A stretch of DNA of 64,000 bases from Limnohabitans sp. Lineage in GTDB: Bacteria; Pseudomonadota; Gammaproteobacteria; Burkholderiales; Burkholderiaceae_C. The DNA lies in NCBI RefSeq assembly GCF_023910625.1, contig NZ_JAAVVW010000002.1, positions 482,024 to 546,023 on the forward strand. Reading direction: 5' to 3'. Positions 34,703 through 43,550 of this stretch are shown here, piece by piece (within the stretch, counting starts at the first letter, position 1; each line of letters opens with the position of its first letter). Made by a program: the position numbers and the translations under genes. The notes beneath the pieces were generated by a model. That model saw only the letters and a list, made by a program, of their open reading frames with translations. It did no database searches and had not been told where the DNA came from.

Positions 34703-37123
34703 TCAACGGGGTGCACGTGGCCGCCGCGTCTTGCGGTGCAATGCCAACGACTCACAGGCGCGGCGAAAACGCTGCAGCGTGATCTGCACGCGGCCAAGCA
34801 CTGAATCGGGCGCATACCCCCCCGCTCCCAACAGCCCATAGGGCATGCCTGTGAGCAGGCTCAAGCCATCGCCCACCCGATCGGCCACATGGATGTGAAA
34901 GCGCCCTTGCGCCACGGCTTTCACCACATGGGGGGCCAGCATCAAGTGCCGTCGGTTGCGGGCGGGCATCAACACCCCTTGCTGCCCGTCCAGCCCCAAC
35001 AGCTCACAACTGCGAAAGTAACCCTCGATCTTTTCATTGATGCTGCCCACTGGCAGCAAATCACCTTGCTGATTGACCGCCCCCGTCACCGCAATGCCCT
35101 GGCGCAAAGGCACACCCGCCAAACTGGACAACAAGGCATACAGCTCGGCACACGAGGCCGAGTCGCCTTCGACGCCGCCATACTCTTGCTCAAACACCAC
35201 CGCCGCATTCATCGACAAGGGGGCCATGTGGGCAAACAATCCCGACAGATAACTGTGCAAAATCAGCACGCCTTTGTCATGTATCGGCCCGGACATCTCA
35301 ACCTCACGCTCGATGTTGAGCAAACCCTCATCCCCCGCAAACGAGCGGGCCGTCACCCGCACAGGCACGCCAAAACTGTGATCGCCCAAGTCCATGACGG
35401 TCAGTCCATTGATTTGTGCCACACGCTGCCCACTGACCACCAGCAAGCGCTCGCCACTGGCGATGGTCTCCTGCACGCGCTCTTCAAGGCCCGCCAAACG
35501 CGTCCATGTCGCCAGTCTTGCCGCCAGCACATCGCCCGATTCCACCCGCATCGCACCCCGGGCCTGCGCCAGCGCATGGCTTTCCACCACCAAAGCCTCG
35601 GTCAGCCCCACTTGGGCACTTTGGCGGGTCTGGTCTTGCGCTTGCCGATGGCTGTCTTCAATAAGCTGCGCCACCGCTGACGCCGAAAAATGCAACAAAC
35701 CCAAGCGCTCACAGGTGTGGCTCACCCCCACGGCAATGGCCCTTGAAGTCTGCGCTGTGGCCTGGAAGCTCTCGGCAAAGTCCACCTTGCAACGAAAGCG
35801 CCGGGCCCACTCGGGGTCGGCCTCCAAAACAGAGTAATAAGCCTCCACCGACGCGATCAGCACCAGCTTGACATCCACCTCGACCGGCTCCGGAAACAAG
35901 GACACGGCTGCCAAAGGCGCTTGCGCCACGCCCGGCTCTTGCATCTGCAGTCGCCCACTGCGCATCATGCGACGCAGCCTCTCCCACACGGGCGAATCGG
36001 TCAGCAAATCCTGCAAGTGCAACATCAGAAAACCACCATGCGCCCGCAACAAACTGCCTGCGCGTATCTGCGCAAAATCGGTCACCAGCTCACCCCCGTC
36101 TGACGCATATTCGATGCTGCCAAACAAGTTTCTGAACACTGGGTTGTCCTCCACAATGACAGGCGCACCCGAGCAAGCATGGTTGTCCACCGCCACATTC
36201 ACCCGGAACAAGGACAGCCATTCAGCCAGCGCCAGTCGCCGCGTGCCCTCGTCATCGCCGGGCAACAACAGCGGGTATTTGTCGAGCATGGACGACATCA
36301 CCTGCGCCCAATAGGCATCCAACTTGGCGGCACTTTCGGTTGACAAGACCATCTGCTGCCTGAGCCGGTCCAGACCCTGCGCCAGCACAGGCCGCAAAAA
36401 ACGCTGACGCAAATCATGCAAAGCCTTTTCCAGATCGCGGTCCAGGGACTGCGCTGCGTCCAGATAAATCCCGATTTCGAGGTGCAGCGCATCTTCGGCT
36501 GCATCCATGGCTGCCCGCTCAAGCGGGCTAATCAGCAAGGCTTTGGCCGCGGTCACGGGTTCGCCCTTCGCATCTTTCAAGGTGAACACCATCTGCCCCT
36601 GATCCCGAGTCAAGGCAAAAGAGTGCGTCTGTGCATAAGCAGTCAAAGCCGCATAAGCCGCATCTGCCTTGGCCTTGTAGGACTGCGTGAGCCGCTTGCG
36701 TTCTGCCAAAAAATCGTCTTGTTGCAACCGCTGGGGCACTGCGGCCTGAACCTCTTGCAACCACAAGGCCATGCCCTGACGCAACAGCCGCCCTTGGCCA
36801 GCGGGCAAACGCAAGGCCAAGGGTTGATCGGGTTGCTCAAAGTGGTTCAAATAACACAGGTCTGGCGGCACAGGCCGCAGCGCGGCCTGTTCGTGCATCA
36901 TCTGACTGAGCAAGCTTGTTCTACCCGTGCCCACTTCCCCCAACACCAACAGGTTGTAACCGGGCTGTTGCATCTGCAAGCCAAAACGCGCAGCGGCCTC
37001 AGCACGCGGCTGCCCAATCCAGGGCAGGGGCAGGCCCACCAACTCCGATGTATCCACAAAGCCCAAACATCCAGGGTCCACGGTCAGGCGCAGATCAGAG
37101 GGGGTCAATTCAACAGCGGTCAT
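34703..37123 (-). CDS. Lon-like ATP-dependent serine protease
   Basis: 806-residue protein of the LonB-like/AAA_32 type. The N-terminal P-loop region reads VLGEVGTGRTSLLSQMM and is followed by a long insertion. The AAA core carries GSIEYASDGGELVTDFAQIRAGSLLRAHGGFLML, seen in part as AGSLLRAHGGFLMLH. The S16 protease domain has GVEGDSASCAELYALL with the catalytic Ser near residue 655 and PVGSINEKIEGYF with the catalytic Lys near 698. This family lacks the N-terminal LON domain; its substrates are mostly unknown. I use the ATG at 37123 rather than a TTG seven codons upstream. It shares orientation with the response regulator downstream, with a 196-bp gap. Confidence 0.9.
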   Translation of the reverse strand: MTAVELTPSDLRLTVDPGCLGFVDTSELVGLPLPWIGQPRAEAAARFGLQMQQPGYNLLVLGEVGTGRTSLLSQMMHEQAALRPVPPDLCYLNHFEQPDQPLALRLPAGQGRLLRQGMALWLQEVQAAVPQRLQQDDFLAERKRLTQSYKAKADAAYAALTAYAQTHSFALTRDQGQMVFTLKDAKGEPVTAAKALLISPLERAAMDAAEDALHLEIGIYLDAAQSLDRDLEKALHDLRQRFLRPVLAQGLDRLRQQMVLSTESAAKLDAYWAQVMSSMLDKYPLLLPGDDEGTRRLALAEWLSLFRVNVAVDNHACSGAPVIVEDNPVFRNLFGSIEYASDGGELVTDFAQIRAGSLLRAHGGFLMLHLQDLLTDSPVWERLRRMMRSGRLQMQEPGVAQAPLAAVSLFPEPVEVDVKLVLIASVEAYYSVLEADPEWARRFRCKVDFAESFQATAQTSRAIAVGVSHTCERLGLLHFSASAVAQLIEDSHRQAQDQTRQSAQVGLTEALVVESHALAQARGAMRVESGDVLAARLATWTRLAGLEERVQETIASGERLLVVSGQRVAQINGLTVMDLGDHSFGVPVRVTARSFAGDEGLLNIEREVEMSGPIHDKGVLILHSYLSGLFAHMAPLSMNAAVVFEQEYGGVEGDSASCAELYALLSSLAGVPLRQGIAVTGAVNQQGDLLPVGSINEKIEGYFRSCELLGLDGQQGVLMPARNRRHLMLAPHVVKAVAQGRFHIHVADRVGDGLSLLTGMPYGLLGAGGYAPDSVLGRVQITLQRFRRACESLALHRKTRRPRAPR

Positions 37124-37333
37124 CGGGTGTCGCGGTCCTGGCAAAGCTCGAGCCTAGTGCCCGCCTGCCCTCACGTCAGTGCGCCAAAACACCTTGCCCC
37201 ATACGCCCAGCAAGCCACACAGTCAGGGCAACTGCCCGCCGCTTTGTGCAGACCATCGGGTCATGCACGCCGGGACGATACACCCGGTTCAGGCCACCGC
37301 ACAAAACGGGGCAGGCCCTGCATTCATAACGTA

Positions 37334-38437
37334 TCAGGCATGTCTGCGAACCAACACCACCAGCAGCGTGATCAGGGTCAAAGGCAACACAAAGCCCAAC
37401 ATGATGTTGCTGAAATCGCCCAAGGCATCGTGCTGCTGTGCCGCCAAAATCAAATAAGACACATAGGCCACGTAATAGCCAGCAAAGACGCCCCCCTCCC
37501 AGCGGGCGATCTCGCCCCCGGTGATGAACATGGGCAAACAAGCCAGCGCCACAGCCAGCATGACCCAAATGTCAAAGGCCAACAAAGACGGTGCCACCAC
37601 CAGGCCTGCACCGCCCGCCACCACGCCGCTGATACCCAAACAACCCAAAATGTTGAAGATGTTGCTGCCCACCACATTGCCCACCGCGATGTCGCGCTCT
37701 CCCTTGAGCGCCGCTGCGATCGAAGTGGCCACCTCGGGCATGGAGGTGCCCGCCGCCACGATGGTCAGCGCAATCACCACATCGCTCACGCCCAAGGCTT
37801 TGGCAAAGACCACCGCCGCGCCCACCAACCAGTCCGAGCCCAGCACCAGCAAAGCCAAACCCACGGCGATCAGCGCCAACTGCGCAGGCAGTTTGGCATC
37901 CCATGCGCCCACGGGCGAGGCCCGCAACTCGGACTCAAACTCGTCAACGCCTTGGGCCGAAGCCTGAGCTGCGGCCTGGTTTGCAGCGGTTTCACGGCGC
38001 GACTGCACCACCAAAAAACCGGTGTAAGCCACCAGCAAAATCACCAGAGCCACAGACTCCCACAACTGCAACCGCCCATCCATCGCCATCAAGGCCATGA
38101 GCAATGTCACGCCAAACATGATGGGCACTTCCTGGCGGATCAGCTGGCGGTGCACCACCAAAGGCACGATCAAAGCGCTCAGCCCCAGGATGAACAGCAC
38201 ATTAAAAATGTTGCTGCCCACCACATTGCCAATGGCCATGTCGGTCTTGCCCTCCAGCACCGAAGCCACCGACACTGCCACCTCGGGCGCACTGGTGCCA
38301 AAAGCCACAATGGTCAAGCCCACCACCAAGGGCGAAATGCCAAACGACAGCGCCAGCTTGCTCGCGCCGCGCACCAGCAAATTGGCCCCCAGCACCAGGC
38401 ACACCAGCCCGGCAATGAACAAAAACAAGTGGATCAT
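37334..38437 (-). CDS. Calcium/sodium antiporter family (CaCA) membrane protein
   Basis: 367 residues with about ten hydrophobic segments in two inverted halves. The first half has the alpha-1 motif VAFGTSAPEVAVSV and GNVVGSNIFNVLFILG. The second has the alpha-2 motif VAAGTSMPEVATSI with GNVVGSNIFNILGCLG. These mark the YrbG-type K+-independent Na+/Ca2+ exchangers. The central cytoplasmic loop (about residues 155-190) is Ala/Glu-rich and longer than usual. The gene is flanked by gaps of 170-210 bp and may be transcribed alone. Confidence 0.92.
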   Translation of the reverse strand: MIHLFLFIAGLVCLVLGANLLVRGASKLALSFGISPLVVGLTIVAFGTSAPEVAVSVASVLEGKTDMAIGNVVGSNIFNVLFILGLSALIVPLVVHRQLIRQEVPIMFGVTLLMALMAMDGRLQLWESVALVILLVAYTGFLVVQSRRETAANQAAAQASAQGVDEFESELRASPVGAWDAKLPAQLALIAVGLALLVLGSDWLVGAAVVFAKALGVSDVVIALTIVAAGTSMPEVATSIAAALKGERDIAVGNVVGSNIFNILGCLGISGVVAGGAGLVVAPSLLAFDIWVMLAVALACLPMFITGGEIARWEGGVFAGYYVAYVSYLILAAQQHDALGDFSNIMLGFVLPLTLITLLVVLVRRHA

Positions 38438-38608
38438 GGAGACTGCACCCAGAAAGAGATGAGGGTGTGAGCATAACCAGCTTCGGCATCACTCACGGGT
38501 TAATGGTTGGAAGACGTGAGGTCAAAATTTCTATCCACTCAAAATGTGTGATCGCAAGCCGAAGTATTCGGGCATGCGGTCAAGGTGGATGTCTTGGCTA
38601 TTGGTGGC

Positions 38609-39799
38609 TCACGCGGTGGGGTCCAAGATCAGCGTGCCGGCTTGCCCATACGGCAGCACCTGCACATCGGTTCGAACTTGTCGCTCCGCCCCGCCGTAGA
38701 TCAAATGCTGGCTTTTCACACGATCGCCCAGCAATGTGCTCACGGTGCGCAGATTTTTAAACAAGGGTGCAGACACCGTTTGTGATGCCTTGATCTCAAC
38801 CAACTGAAGACCATCGGCATGGTCCAGCAACAGGTCAATTTCCAAACCATTGCTGTCGCGAAAGAAATACAAAGGATCGCGCAAACCCTGATTGCGCAAG
38901 GACTTGAGCACCTCCAGCACCACCAGGTTTTCAAAAAGAGCTCCCCGCAAAGGGTGGTGCTGCAGCTGCTCCACGGTTTTGATACCGAGCAACCAGCAGG
39001 CGAGTCCGACATCGTAGAAATAAATTTTGGGACTCTTCACCAAACGCTTGCCAATGTTGACGCTCCAAGGTGACAGGCTGAACACCAAAAAAGACGCTTC
39101 AAGAATACTCACCCATTGTGTGATGGTGTTGCTGCTGACGCCCACCTCATTGCCCAAGCTGGTCTGGTTGAGCAACTGCCCCGTGCGCCCTGCCAGCAAC
39201 CGCACACATTGGCCAAACTCGCGCAAATGCCTGAGGTTGATGAGCTGACGCACATCTCGCTCGACATAGGTGGCAAAGTAATCCGACAACATCACCTCGG
39301 GTGTCAGGTCTTGCGCATGAATGCGGGGATAACCACCGTGCAGCATCCACCTGTTCACATCTGCACGTTCGGGGTCAAACATGCCCGCAGCGGCCAATTC
39401 AGACAAACTCAAAGGCAGCAGTTCCAACACAGCCGTCCGCCCTGCCAGTGACTGCGTGATTTGCGCACTCACTTGCAGCTGGTGGCTGCCCGTCAACACA
39501 AAGCGCCCTTTGCGCGGATCTGCATCGGTCAACACCTGAATCCACGACAACAGCGCAGGTACGTTCTGGATTTCATCCAGAACGGCACCATCCGGAAACT
39601 GCGTCAAAAACGCCTTGGGGTCCTGCTGCGCGAACTCCCGCACATCGGGTTGCTCCAGATTGACATAGGGCTTGTCCGGAAAAGCCATCCGGCATAAGGT
39701 GGTTTTGCCCGACTGACGAGGCCCCAACACCGTCACCACCGGGTAAAGCGTGGCCCGTTGGAGCAGCACGCCCAATGCTTGCCTCTGTATATTTTTCAT
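38609..39799 (-). CDS. AAA ATPase with DUF4143 domain
   Basis: 396 residues. The N-terminal AAA part has the Walker A GPRQSGKTTLCR and the Walker B-like GAVLDEIQNVP, then LTGSHQLQVSA. The C-terminal DUF4143 part has GALFENLVVLEVLKSL, YFFRDSNGLEIDLLLD and LQLVEIKASQT, a nuclease-like fold with the E-x-D and E-x-K residues. Function of the family is not established; members are accessory and often single genes. The ATG at 39799 is embedded in a 35-bp palindrome and lacks a clear ribosome site. Confidence 0.88.
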   Translation of the reverse strand: MKNIQRQALGVLLQRATLYPVVTVLGPRQSGKTTLCRMAFPDKPYVNLEQPDVREFAQQDPKAFLTQFPDGAVLDEIQNVPALLSWIQVLTDADPRKGRFVLTGSHQLQVSAQITQSLAGRTAVLELLPLSLSELAAAGMFDPERADVNRWMLHGGYPRIHAQDLTPEVMLSDYFATYVERDVRQLINLRHLREFGQCVRLLAGRTGQLLNQTSLGNEVGVSSNTITQWVSILEASFLVFSLSPWSVNIGKRLVKSPKIYFYDVGLACWLLGIKTVEQLQHHPLRGALFENLVVLEVLKSLRNQGLRDPLYFFRDSNGLEIDLLLDHADGLQLVEIKASQTVSAPLFKNLRTVSTLLGDRVKSQHLIYGGAERQVRTDVQVLPYGQAGTLILDPTA

Positions 39800-39831
39800 G
39801 TAAATTTTAACTTGAAGTTAATTTTTACATG
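39797..39831. promoter_or_regulatory. 35-bp imperfect palindrome over the start of the DUF4143 ATPase gene
   Basis: Two 17-bp arms around a single central base at 39814 pair at 15 of 17 positions, with TTAACTT-G-AAGTTAA as the perfect core. The start codon of the ATPase gene is inside one arm. It could be an operator bound by the gene's own product or another repressor, or an RNA hairpin limiting translation. Confidence 0.6.
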
Positions 39832-40041
39832 AATTTAAGCCATGCAAGCCTTGAAGTCAATCACCTCCCGTAAATGAATCGTTCCGTTCGTGGGAATTCT
39901 TTGGGAGGACTTTTTCCATCTGAGGGTGTACAGAGTTTTGTGTAAACGGGGCTGGCTCAGCGTCCCGTCACTGGACGCTTGTTCTAGGCAGAAAATCTGC
40001 CCAAAGATGTCCTTTGGAAGAACCAAAACTCTCATTAATCA

Positions 40042-40347
40042 TCATTCAACCCACATGTCCAGCAACATTGGCTCAACCTTCAATGTGAGTCGTTCCATCC
40101 TAGCTTTGCCTTTCTTGTAGATGGAAAACACATGCTCAGCACCCAACAAGCAACTATTTACCGAGCGTGTGCCTGACTTCGTCAACAGCACAGCAATCGC
40201 TTCAAATGTCAGTTGATCTCTTTCACGCAACAAAAAGACCCCGTCAAACAGCCGTTGCTGACTGTCTGTGTAGGGTCCAATGAAAAGCGCCTTACTTTTC
40301 ACTTTGACGACCATGACCACTCGTGCCAGATCGTCAAAATTACTCAC
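40042..40347 (-). CDS. Small hypothetical protein downstream of glmS
   Basis: 101 residues, starting at a GTG 9 bp after the glmS stop, with GGAG about 11 nt upstream. No domain is recognised. It has a plausible alpha/beta composition (VVMVVKVKSKALFIGPYTD) and ends in VEPMLLDMWVE. The gap to the next gene (39832-40041) has no convincing coding sequence, only a short hairpin GGCAGAAAATCTGCC at about 39986-40000. It may be a real small gene or chance. Confidence 0.4.
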   Translation of the reverse strand: MSNFDDLARVVMVVKVKSKALFIGPYTDSQQRLFDGVFLLRERDQLTFEAIAVLLTKSGTRSVNSCLLGAEHVFSIYKKGKARMERLTLKVEPMLLDMWVE

Positions 40348-40355
40348 TGGCTGAA

Positions 40356-42218
40356 CTACTCCACCGTCACGCTTTTCGCCAAATTCCTCGGCTTATCCAC
40401 ATCCGTCCCCCGTGCACACGCCGTGTGGTAGCTGAGCAGCTGCAGCGGCACCACATGCAGGATGGGTGACAGCACGCCATAGTGCTCGGGCATGCGGATG
40501 ACGTTCACGCCTTCGCTGCTCTCGATCTTGGTGTCGCCATCGGCCAGCACGTACAGCACACCGCCTCTGGCGCGCACTTCTTGCATGTTGCTCTTGAGCT
40601 TTTCGAGCAGCTGGTCATTGGGGGCCACCGTCACTACGGGCATGGCACTGGTCACCAAAGCCAGCGGGCCGTGCTTGAGTTCGCCCGCCGCATAAGCTTC
40701 GGCGTGGATGTAGGTGATCTCTTTGAGCTTGAGCGCGCCTTCCAGCGCGATCGGATAGTGCGTACCCCGGCCCAAGAACAGCGCGTTTTCTTTGCTGGCG
40801 AATTCTTGTGCCCAGGCGATGATTTGCGGCTCCAGCGCCAGCACAGCTTGCAGCGCGGCGGGCAGGTGGCGCATGGCTTTGATGTGCCCGGCTTCTTCTT
40901 CGTCACTGAGGCGCCCTTTGGTCTGAGCCAGCGCCAGCGTCAGCAAGAACAAGCCTGCCAGCTGCGTGGTGAAGGCTTTGGTGGACGCCACACCGATCTC
41001 GGCCCCCGCGCGGGTCACATAGGCGTGTTTGCACTCGCGCACCATGGCGCTGGTGGACACGTTGCAAATGGTGAGTGTGTGCGTCATGCCCAGGCTTTGC
41101 GCGTGGCGCAGCGCGGCCAGGGTGTCGGCGGTCTCGCCGCTTTGGGTGATGGTGACGATCAGCGTGTTGGGGTTGGGCACCGATTCGCGGTAGCGGTATT
41201 CGCTGGCGATCTCGACCTGGCAAGGCACTTTGGCAATGGCTTCGATCCAGTACTTGGCCACGCAGCCGCTGTAGTAGCTGGTGCCGCAGGCCAGGATCAG
41301 CACGTTGTCGATGGCCTTGAATGTGGAATAGGCGCCGTCGCCAAACAGCTCGGGCGTGATGCCTTCCACACCTTCGAGCGTGTCGGCAATGGCACGCGGC
41401 TGCTCGAAGATTTCCTTTTGCATGTAGTGGCGATATGGGCCCAGCTCGGCCGCGCCGCTGTGGGCATGCACGGTCTTCACGGCGCGGGTCACGGCTTTGT
41501 GATCGCGGTCCACCACCCAGTATTTGCCCAGCTGGATATCGACCACGTCGCCCTCTTCCAAGTAGACGATCTGGTCGGTCACGCCCGCCAGCGCCATCGC
41601 GTCGCTGGCCAAAAATGTTTCGCCCTGGCCCACACCCAGAATGAGGGGCGAGCCGGCGCGCGCACCAATCACGCGCTGCGGCTCGTCTTTGTGGAACACG
41701 GCAATGGCATACGCGCCATGCAGCTGGCGGATGGCGGTCTTGACGGCTTCAAAAATGTCGCCGTCGTACACGCTGTCCACCAGGTGGGCGATGACTTCGG
41801 TGTCGGTCTGGCTCAAAAACACATAGCCCTTGGCTTGCAGGGCGGCGCGCAGCTCTTCGTGGTTTTCGATGATGCCGTTGTGTACCAAAGCCACCTTGCC
41901 TGGCTTGGTGTCGGCTGCGCCCGTGCCGTGGCTGAAGTGCGGGTGCGCGTTGTGCACGGCAGGCGCGCCGTGTGTGGCCCAACGCGTGTGGGCGATGCCG
42001 GTGCCGCCTTCGATGTGGTCGGCCGTGACCTGGTCCATCAGCTCGGCCACGCGAGATGTGCTGCGGGCGCGTTGCAAGCCACCCGTGCCGCCGCTCAGGC
42101 TGGCCGCGTGCACGGCCACGCCGCAGGAGTCATAGCCCCGGTATTCGAGCCGTTGCAGGCCTTGAACGAGGATGGGAACGATGTTGCGGGAAGAAACGGC
42201 GCCGACGATGCCACACAT
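40356..42218 (-). CDS. glmS: Glutamine--fructose-6-phosphate aminotransferase
   Basis: First committed enzyme of UDP-GlcNAc synthesis, making glucosamine-6-phosphate from fructose-6-phosphate and glutamine. The nucleophile is Cys2 in MCGIVGAV, followed by [14 protein letters not shown] and the glutaminase residues HTRWATHG. Two SIS sugar-isomerase domains follow ([41 protein letters not shown]), with the conserved C-terminal end [11 protein letters not shown]. The 620-residue length is slightly over the usual 609. No glmS ribozyme is expected in this phylum and none was seen in the 137-bp upstream gap shared with an Lrp-type gene. Confidence 0.97.
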   Translation of the reverse strand: MCGIVGAVSSRNIVPILVQGLQRLEYRGYDSCGVAVHAASLSGGTGGLQRARSTSRVAELMDQVTADHIEGGTGIAHTRWATHGAPAVHNAHPHFSHGTGAADTKPGKVALVHNGIIENHEELRAALQAKGYVFLSQTDTEVIAHLVDSVYDGDIFEAVKTAIRQLHGAYAIAVFHKDEPQRVIGARAGSPLILGVGQGETFLASDAMALAGVTDQIVYLEEGDVVDIQLGKYWVVDRDHKAVTRAVKTVHAHSGAAELGPYRHYMQKEIFEQPRAIADTLEGVEGITPELFGDGAYSTFKAIDNVLILACGTSYYSGCVAKYWIEAIAKVPCQVEIASEYRYRESVPNPNTLIVTITQSGETADTLAALRHAQSLGMTHTLTICNVSTSAMVRECKHAYVTRAGAEIGVASTKAFTTQLAGLFLLTLALAQTKGRLSDEEEAGHIKAMRHLPAALQAVLALEPQIIAWAQEFASKENALFLGRGTHYPIALEGALKLKEITYIHAEAYAAGELKHGPLALVTSAMPVVTVAPNDQLLEKLKSNMQEVRARGGVLYVLADGDTKIESSEGVNVIRMPEHYGVLSPILHVVPLQLLSYHTACARGTDVDKPRNLAKSVTVE

Positions 42219-42327
42219 AAGACCAACTCCAAATCAGGGGAATGGAGGGATGTTATGGAAACCAGCAAGAAATATCCCATCAATATCGCTCAAAAAAAGA
42301 TTATCTATTTCACAAAAATTTAAATAT

Positions 42328-42351
42328 GAAATTTAATTCCAATAGAATTTC
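42328..42351. promoter_or_regulatory. Inverted repeat just upstream of the Lrp/AsnC-type gene
   Basis: GAAATT and AATTTC flank 12 bp, and an inner AATTC-N5-GAATT repeat lies within, all in an AT-rich stretch ending 5 bp before the ATG at 42356. Lrp/AsnC proteins bind such AT-rich dyads and commonly repress their own gene. The site is also in the glmS upstream region. It is a candidate operator only. Confidence 0.5.
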
Positions 42352-42355
42352 ATTC

Positions 42356-42847
42356 ATGGAACTAAAAGAAATCGATTTCATCGACCTGCAACTGCTCGAT
42401 GCCCTGCAGCGCGATGCCAGCATCAGCAATGTGGCGCTGGCCGAGCGGGTGAACGTCTCGCCCCCCACTTGCCTTCGCCGCGTCAAGCGGCTGACCGAGG
42501 GCGGCTGGATTGAGCGCCAGGTGGCGGTCCTGAGCACCGACAAACTGGCCGCCAGCTTGGGCCATGGGCTGAGCGCCTTGGTCGAGGTGTCCCTGGACCG
42601 CCAAGGCAGCGAACACCTGGACGCTTTTGAGGCCCGCGCGGTGGCGCTCGATGCGGTGCAGCAATGCTGGCGCGTATCCCCAGGCCCCGACTTTGTGCTG
42701 GTGGTGCAGGCCCGCGACATGCCGCACTACCTGGCGATCAGCCAAACCCTGTTCACCCAAGACGCCAATGTGCGCAATGTGAAAGCTTTTTTTGCGACCA
42801 AGCGGGCCAAGTTCACGACGGCTTGGCCCGTGTTGGCCCGTGGCTAA
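42356..42847 (+). CDS. Lrp/AsnC-family transcriptional regulator
   Basis: 163 residues. The N-terminal winged HTH reads LQLLDALQRDASISNVALAERVNVSPPTCLRRVKRL, seen in part as ALAERVNVSPPTCLRRVKRL. The C-terminal RAM ligand-binding domain carries VQQCWRVSPGPDFVLVVQARDMPHY. The effector is probably an amino acid, not identifiable here. I chose the ATG at 42356; an ATG ten codons upstream would place the inverted repeat inside the gene. It is divergent from glmS and its last 4 bp overlap the convergent PIN gene. Confidence 0.9.
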   Translation: MELKEIDFIDLQLLDALQRDASISNVALAERVNVSPPTCLRRVKRLTEGGWIERQVAVLSTDKLAASLGHGLSALVEVSLDRQGSEHLDAFEARAVALDAVQQCWRVSPGPDFVLVVQARDMPHYLAISQTLFTQDANVRNVKAFFATKRAKFTTAWPVLARG

Positions 42848-43260
42848 AGCCCCAAAACTTCCAGTGCCTGATGGACTGACACGACTCGCAGTCCTTGCAC
42901 GGGGGGCGCTTCCAGCAAATCCTTGTCGCCGCTGACCAAGTAATCGGCTTGGGCCTTCAGTGCAGCTTCAATGAAATGGTCGTCATCGCGATCCCGGCAA
43001 TACAGCCCAGGTGCTCCTGCCTCCACCCACATCGCGCTGGCATTGAAGTCGCGCAACAAACGCTCGCGGTCGTCCAAAGAGATGTACCGGTCAAATTTGG
43101 GTCGATAAATCCGCGTGCGCAGTTCATCAAACGTCGCTTGAGAAAACACCAAACGGTGCCGAGCCAATGCACACAGCACCATCTTGGCGGGTGCACCTTG
43201 TGCAGACAGTGCGGCGCTGATGAGGATGTTGGTGTCAATGACCAGCTTAAGACTCGTCAC
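42844..43260 (-). CDS. PIN-domain toxin of a type II toxin-antitoxin pair
   Basis: 138 residues of the COG1569 PIN family. The acidic residues of the ribonuclease site are visible: Asp in VIDTNILIS, Glu in FDELRTRIY, Asp in RDRDDDHFIEAAL, and Asp in LVSGDKDLL. PIN toxins cleave tRNA or other RNA with Mg2+. Its start overlaps the antitoxin stop by 14 bp, the usual toxin-antitoxin arrangement, with the antitoxin first. Confidence 0.88.
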   Translation of the reverse strand: MTSLKLVIDTNILISAALSAQGAPAKMVLCALARHRLVFSQATFDELRTRIYRPKFDRYISLDDRERLLRDFNASAMWVEAGAPGLYCRDRDDDHFIEAALKAQADYLVSGDKDLLEAPPVQGLRVVSVHQALEVLGL

Positions 43261-43498
43261 GCAGCAAATCTTCCAGCAGATCAGGGGTCAAGCCCGCTTG
43301 CTCTGCCTTGGCCGCCGTGTCCACCAAGGTGTGTTGCAGGCGGTTGGCATAAAACTCACGCATGGCTTCGTAGTCGTGCGCCGAGACCATGACGCCGACC
43401 ACACGATCGCGGCGCATGACGCGCACGGGCTCGCGTTGCGCCAAATCGATGAAATGGCCGAACTGGGTTTTGGCTTCGTTGGCGGTCAGGGTTTGCAT
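43247..43498 (-). CDS. Phd/YefM-family antitoxin
   Basis: 83 residues. The N-terminal Phd/YefM fold reads MQTLTANEAKTQFGHFIDLAQREPVRV, seen in part as ANEAKTQFGHFIDLA, then the strand RDRVVGVMVSAHDYEAM. A C-terminal helix rich in Leu/Asp (PDLLEDLLRDES) would bind the toxin. I chose the ATG at 43498; the frame is open further upstream into glmU without similarity. It is expected to repress its own promoter together with the toxin. Confidence 0.87.
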   Translation of the reverse strand: MQTLTANEAKTQFGHFIDLAQREPVRVMRRDRVVGVMVSAHDYEAMREFYANRLQHTLVDTAAKAEQAGLTPDLLEDLLRDES

Positions 43499-43521
43499 GG
43501 CGTCAATATAGCACCAAACGA

Positions 43522-43549
43522 CCGAATCGTTCGATTGAACCGTTCGATT
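43522..43549. promoter_or_regulatory. Candidate operator of the toxin-antitoxin pair
   Basis: CGTTCGAT occurs twice in direct orientation at 43528-43535 and 43541-43548, 13 bp apart. The first copy is the centre of an AATCG-TT-CGATT dyad. It is located 24-50 bp upstream of the antitoxin ATG, where a Phd-type dimer would bind. Confidence 0.5.
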
Positions 43550-43550
43550 A

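Noticed and set aside
39835-40035. 66-codon minus-strand frame, possible transposase remnant
   Set aside because: No transposase motif, no terminal repeats and no ribosome site; composition is not convincing.
42219-42355. glmS ribozyme in the glmS leader
   Set aside because: The leader is only 137 bp shared with a divergent gene, lacks the ribozyme core and such ribozymes are known mainly from Firmicutes.
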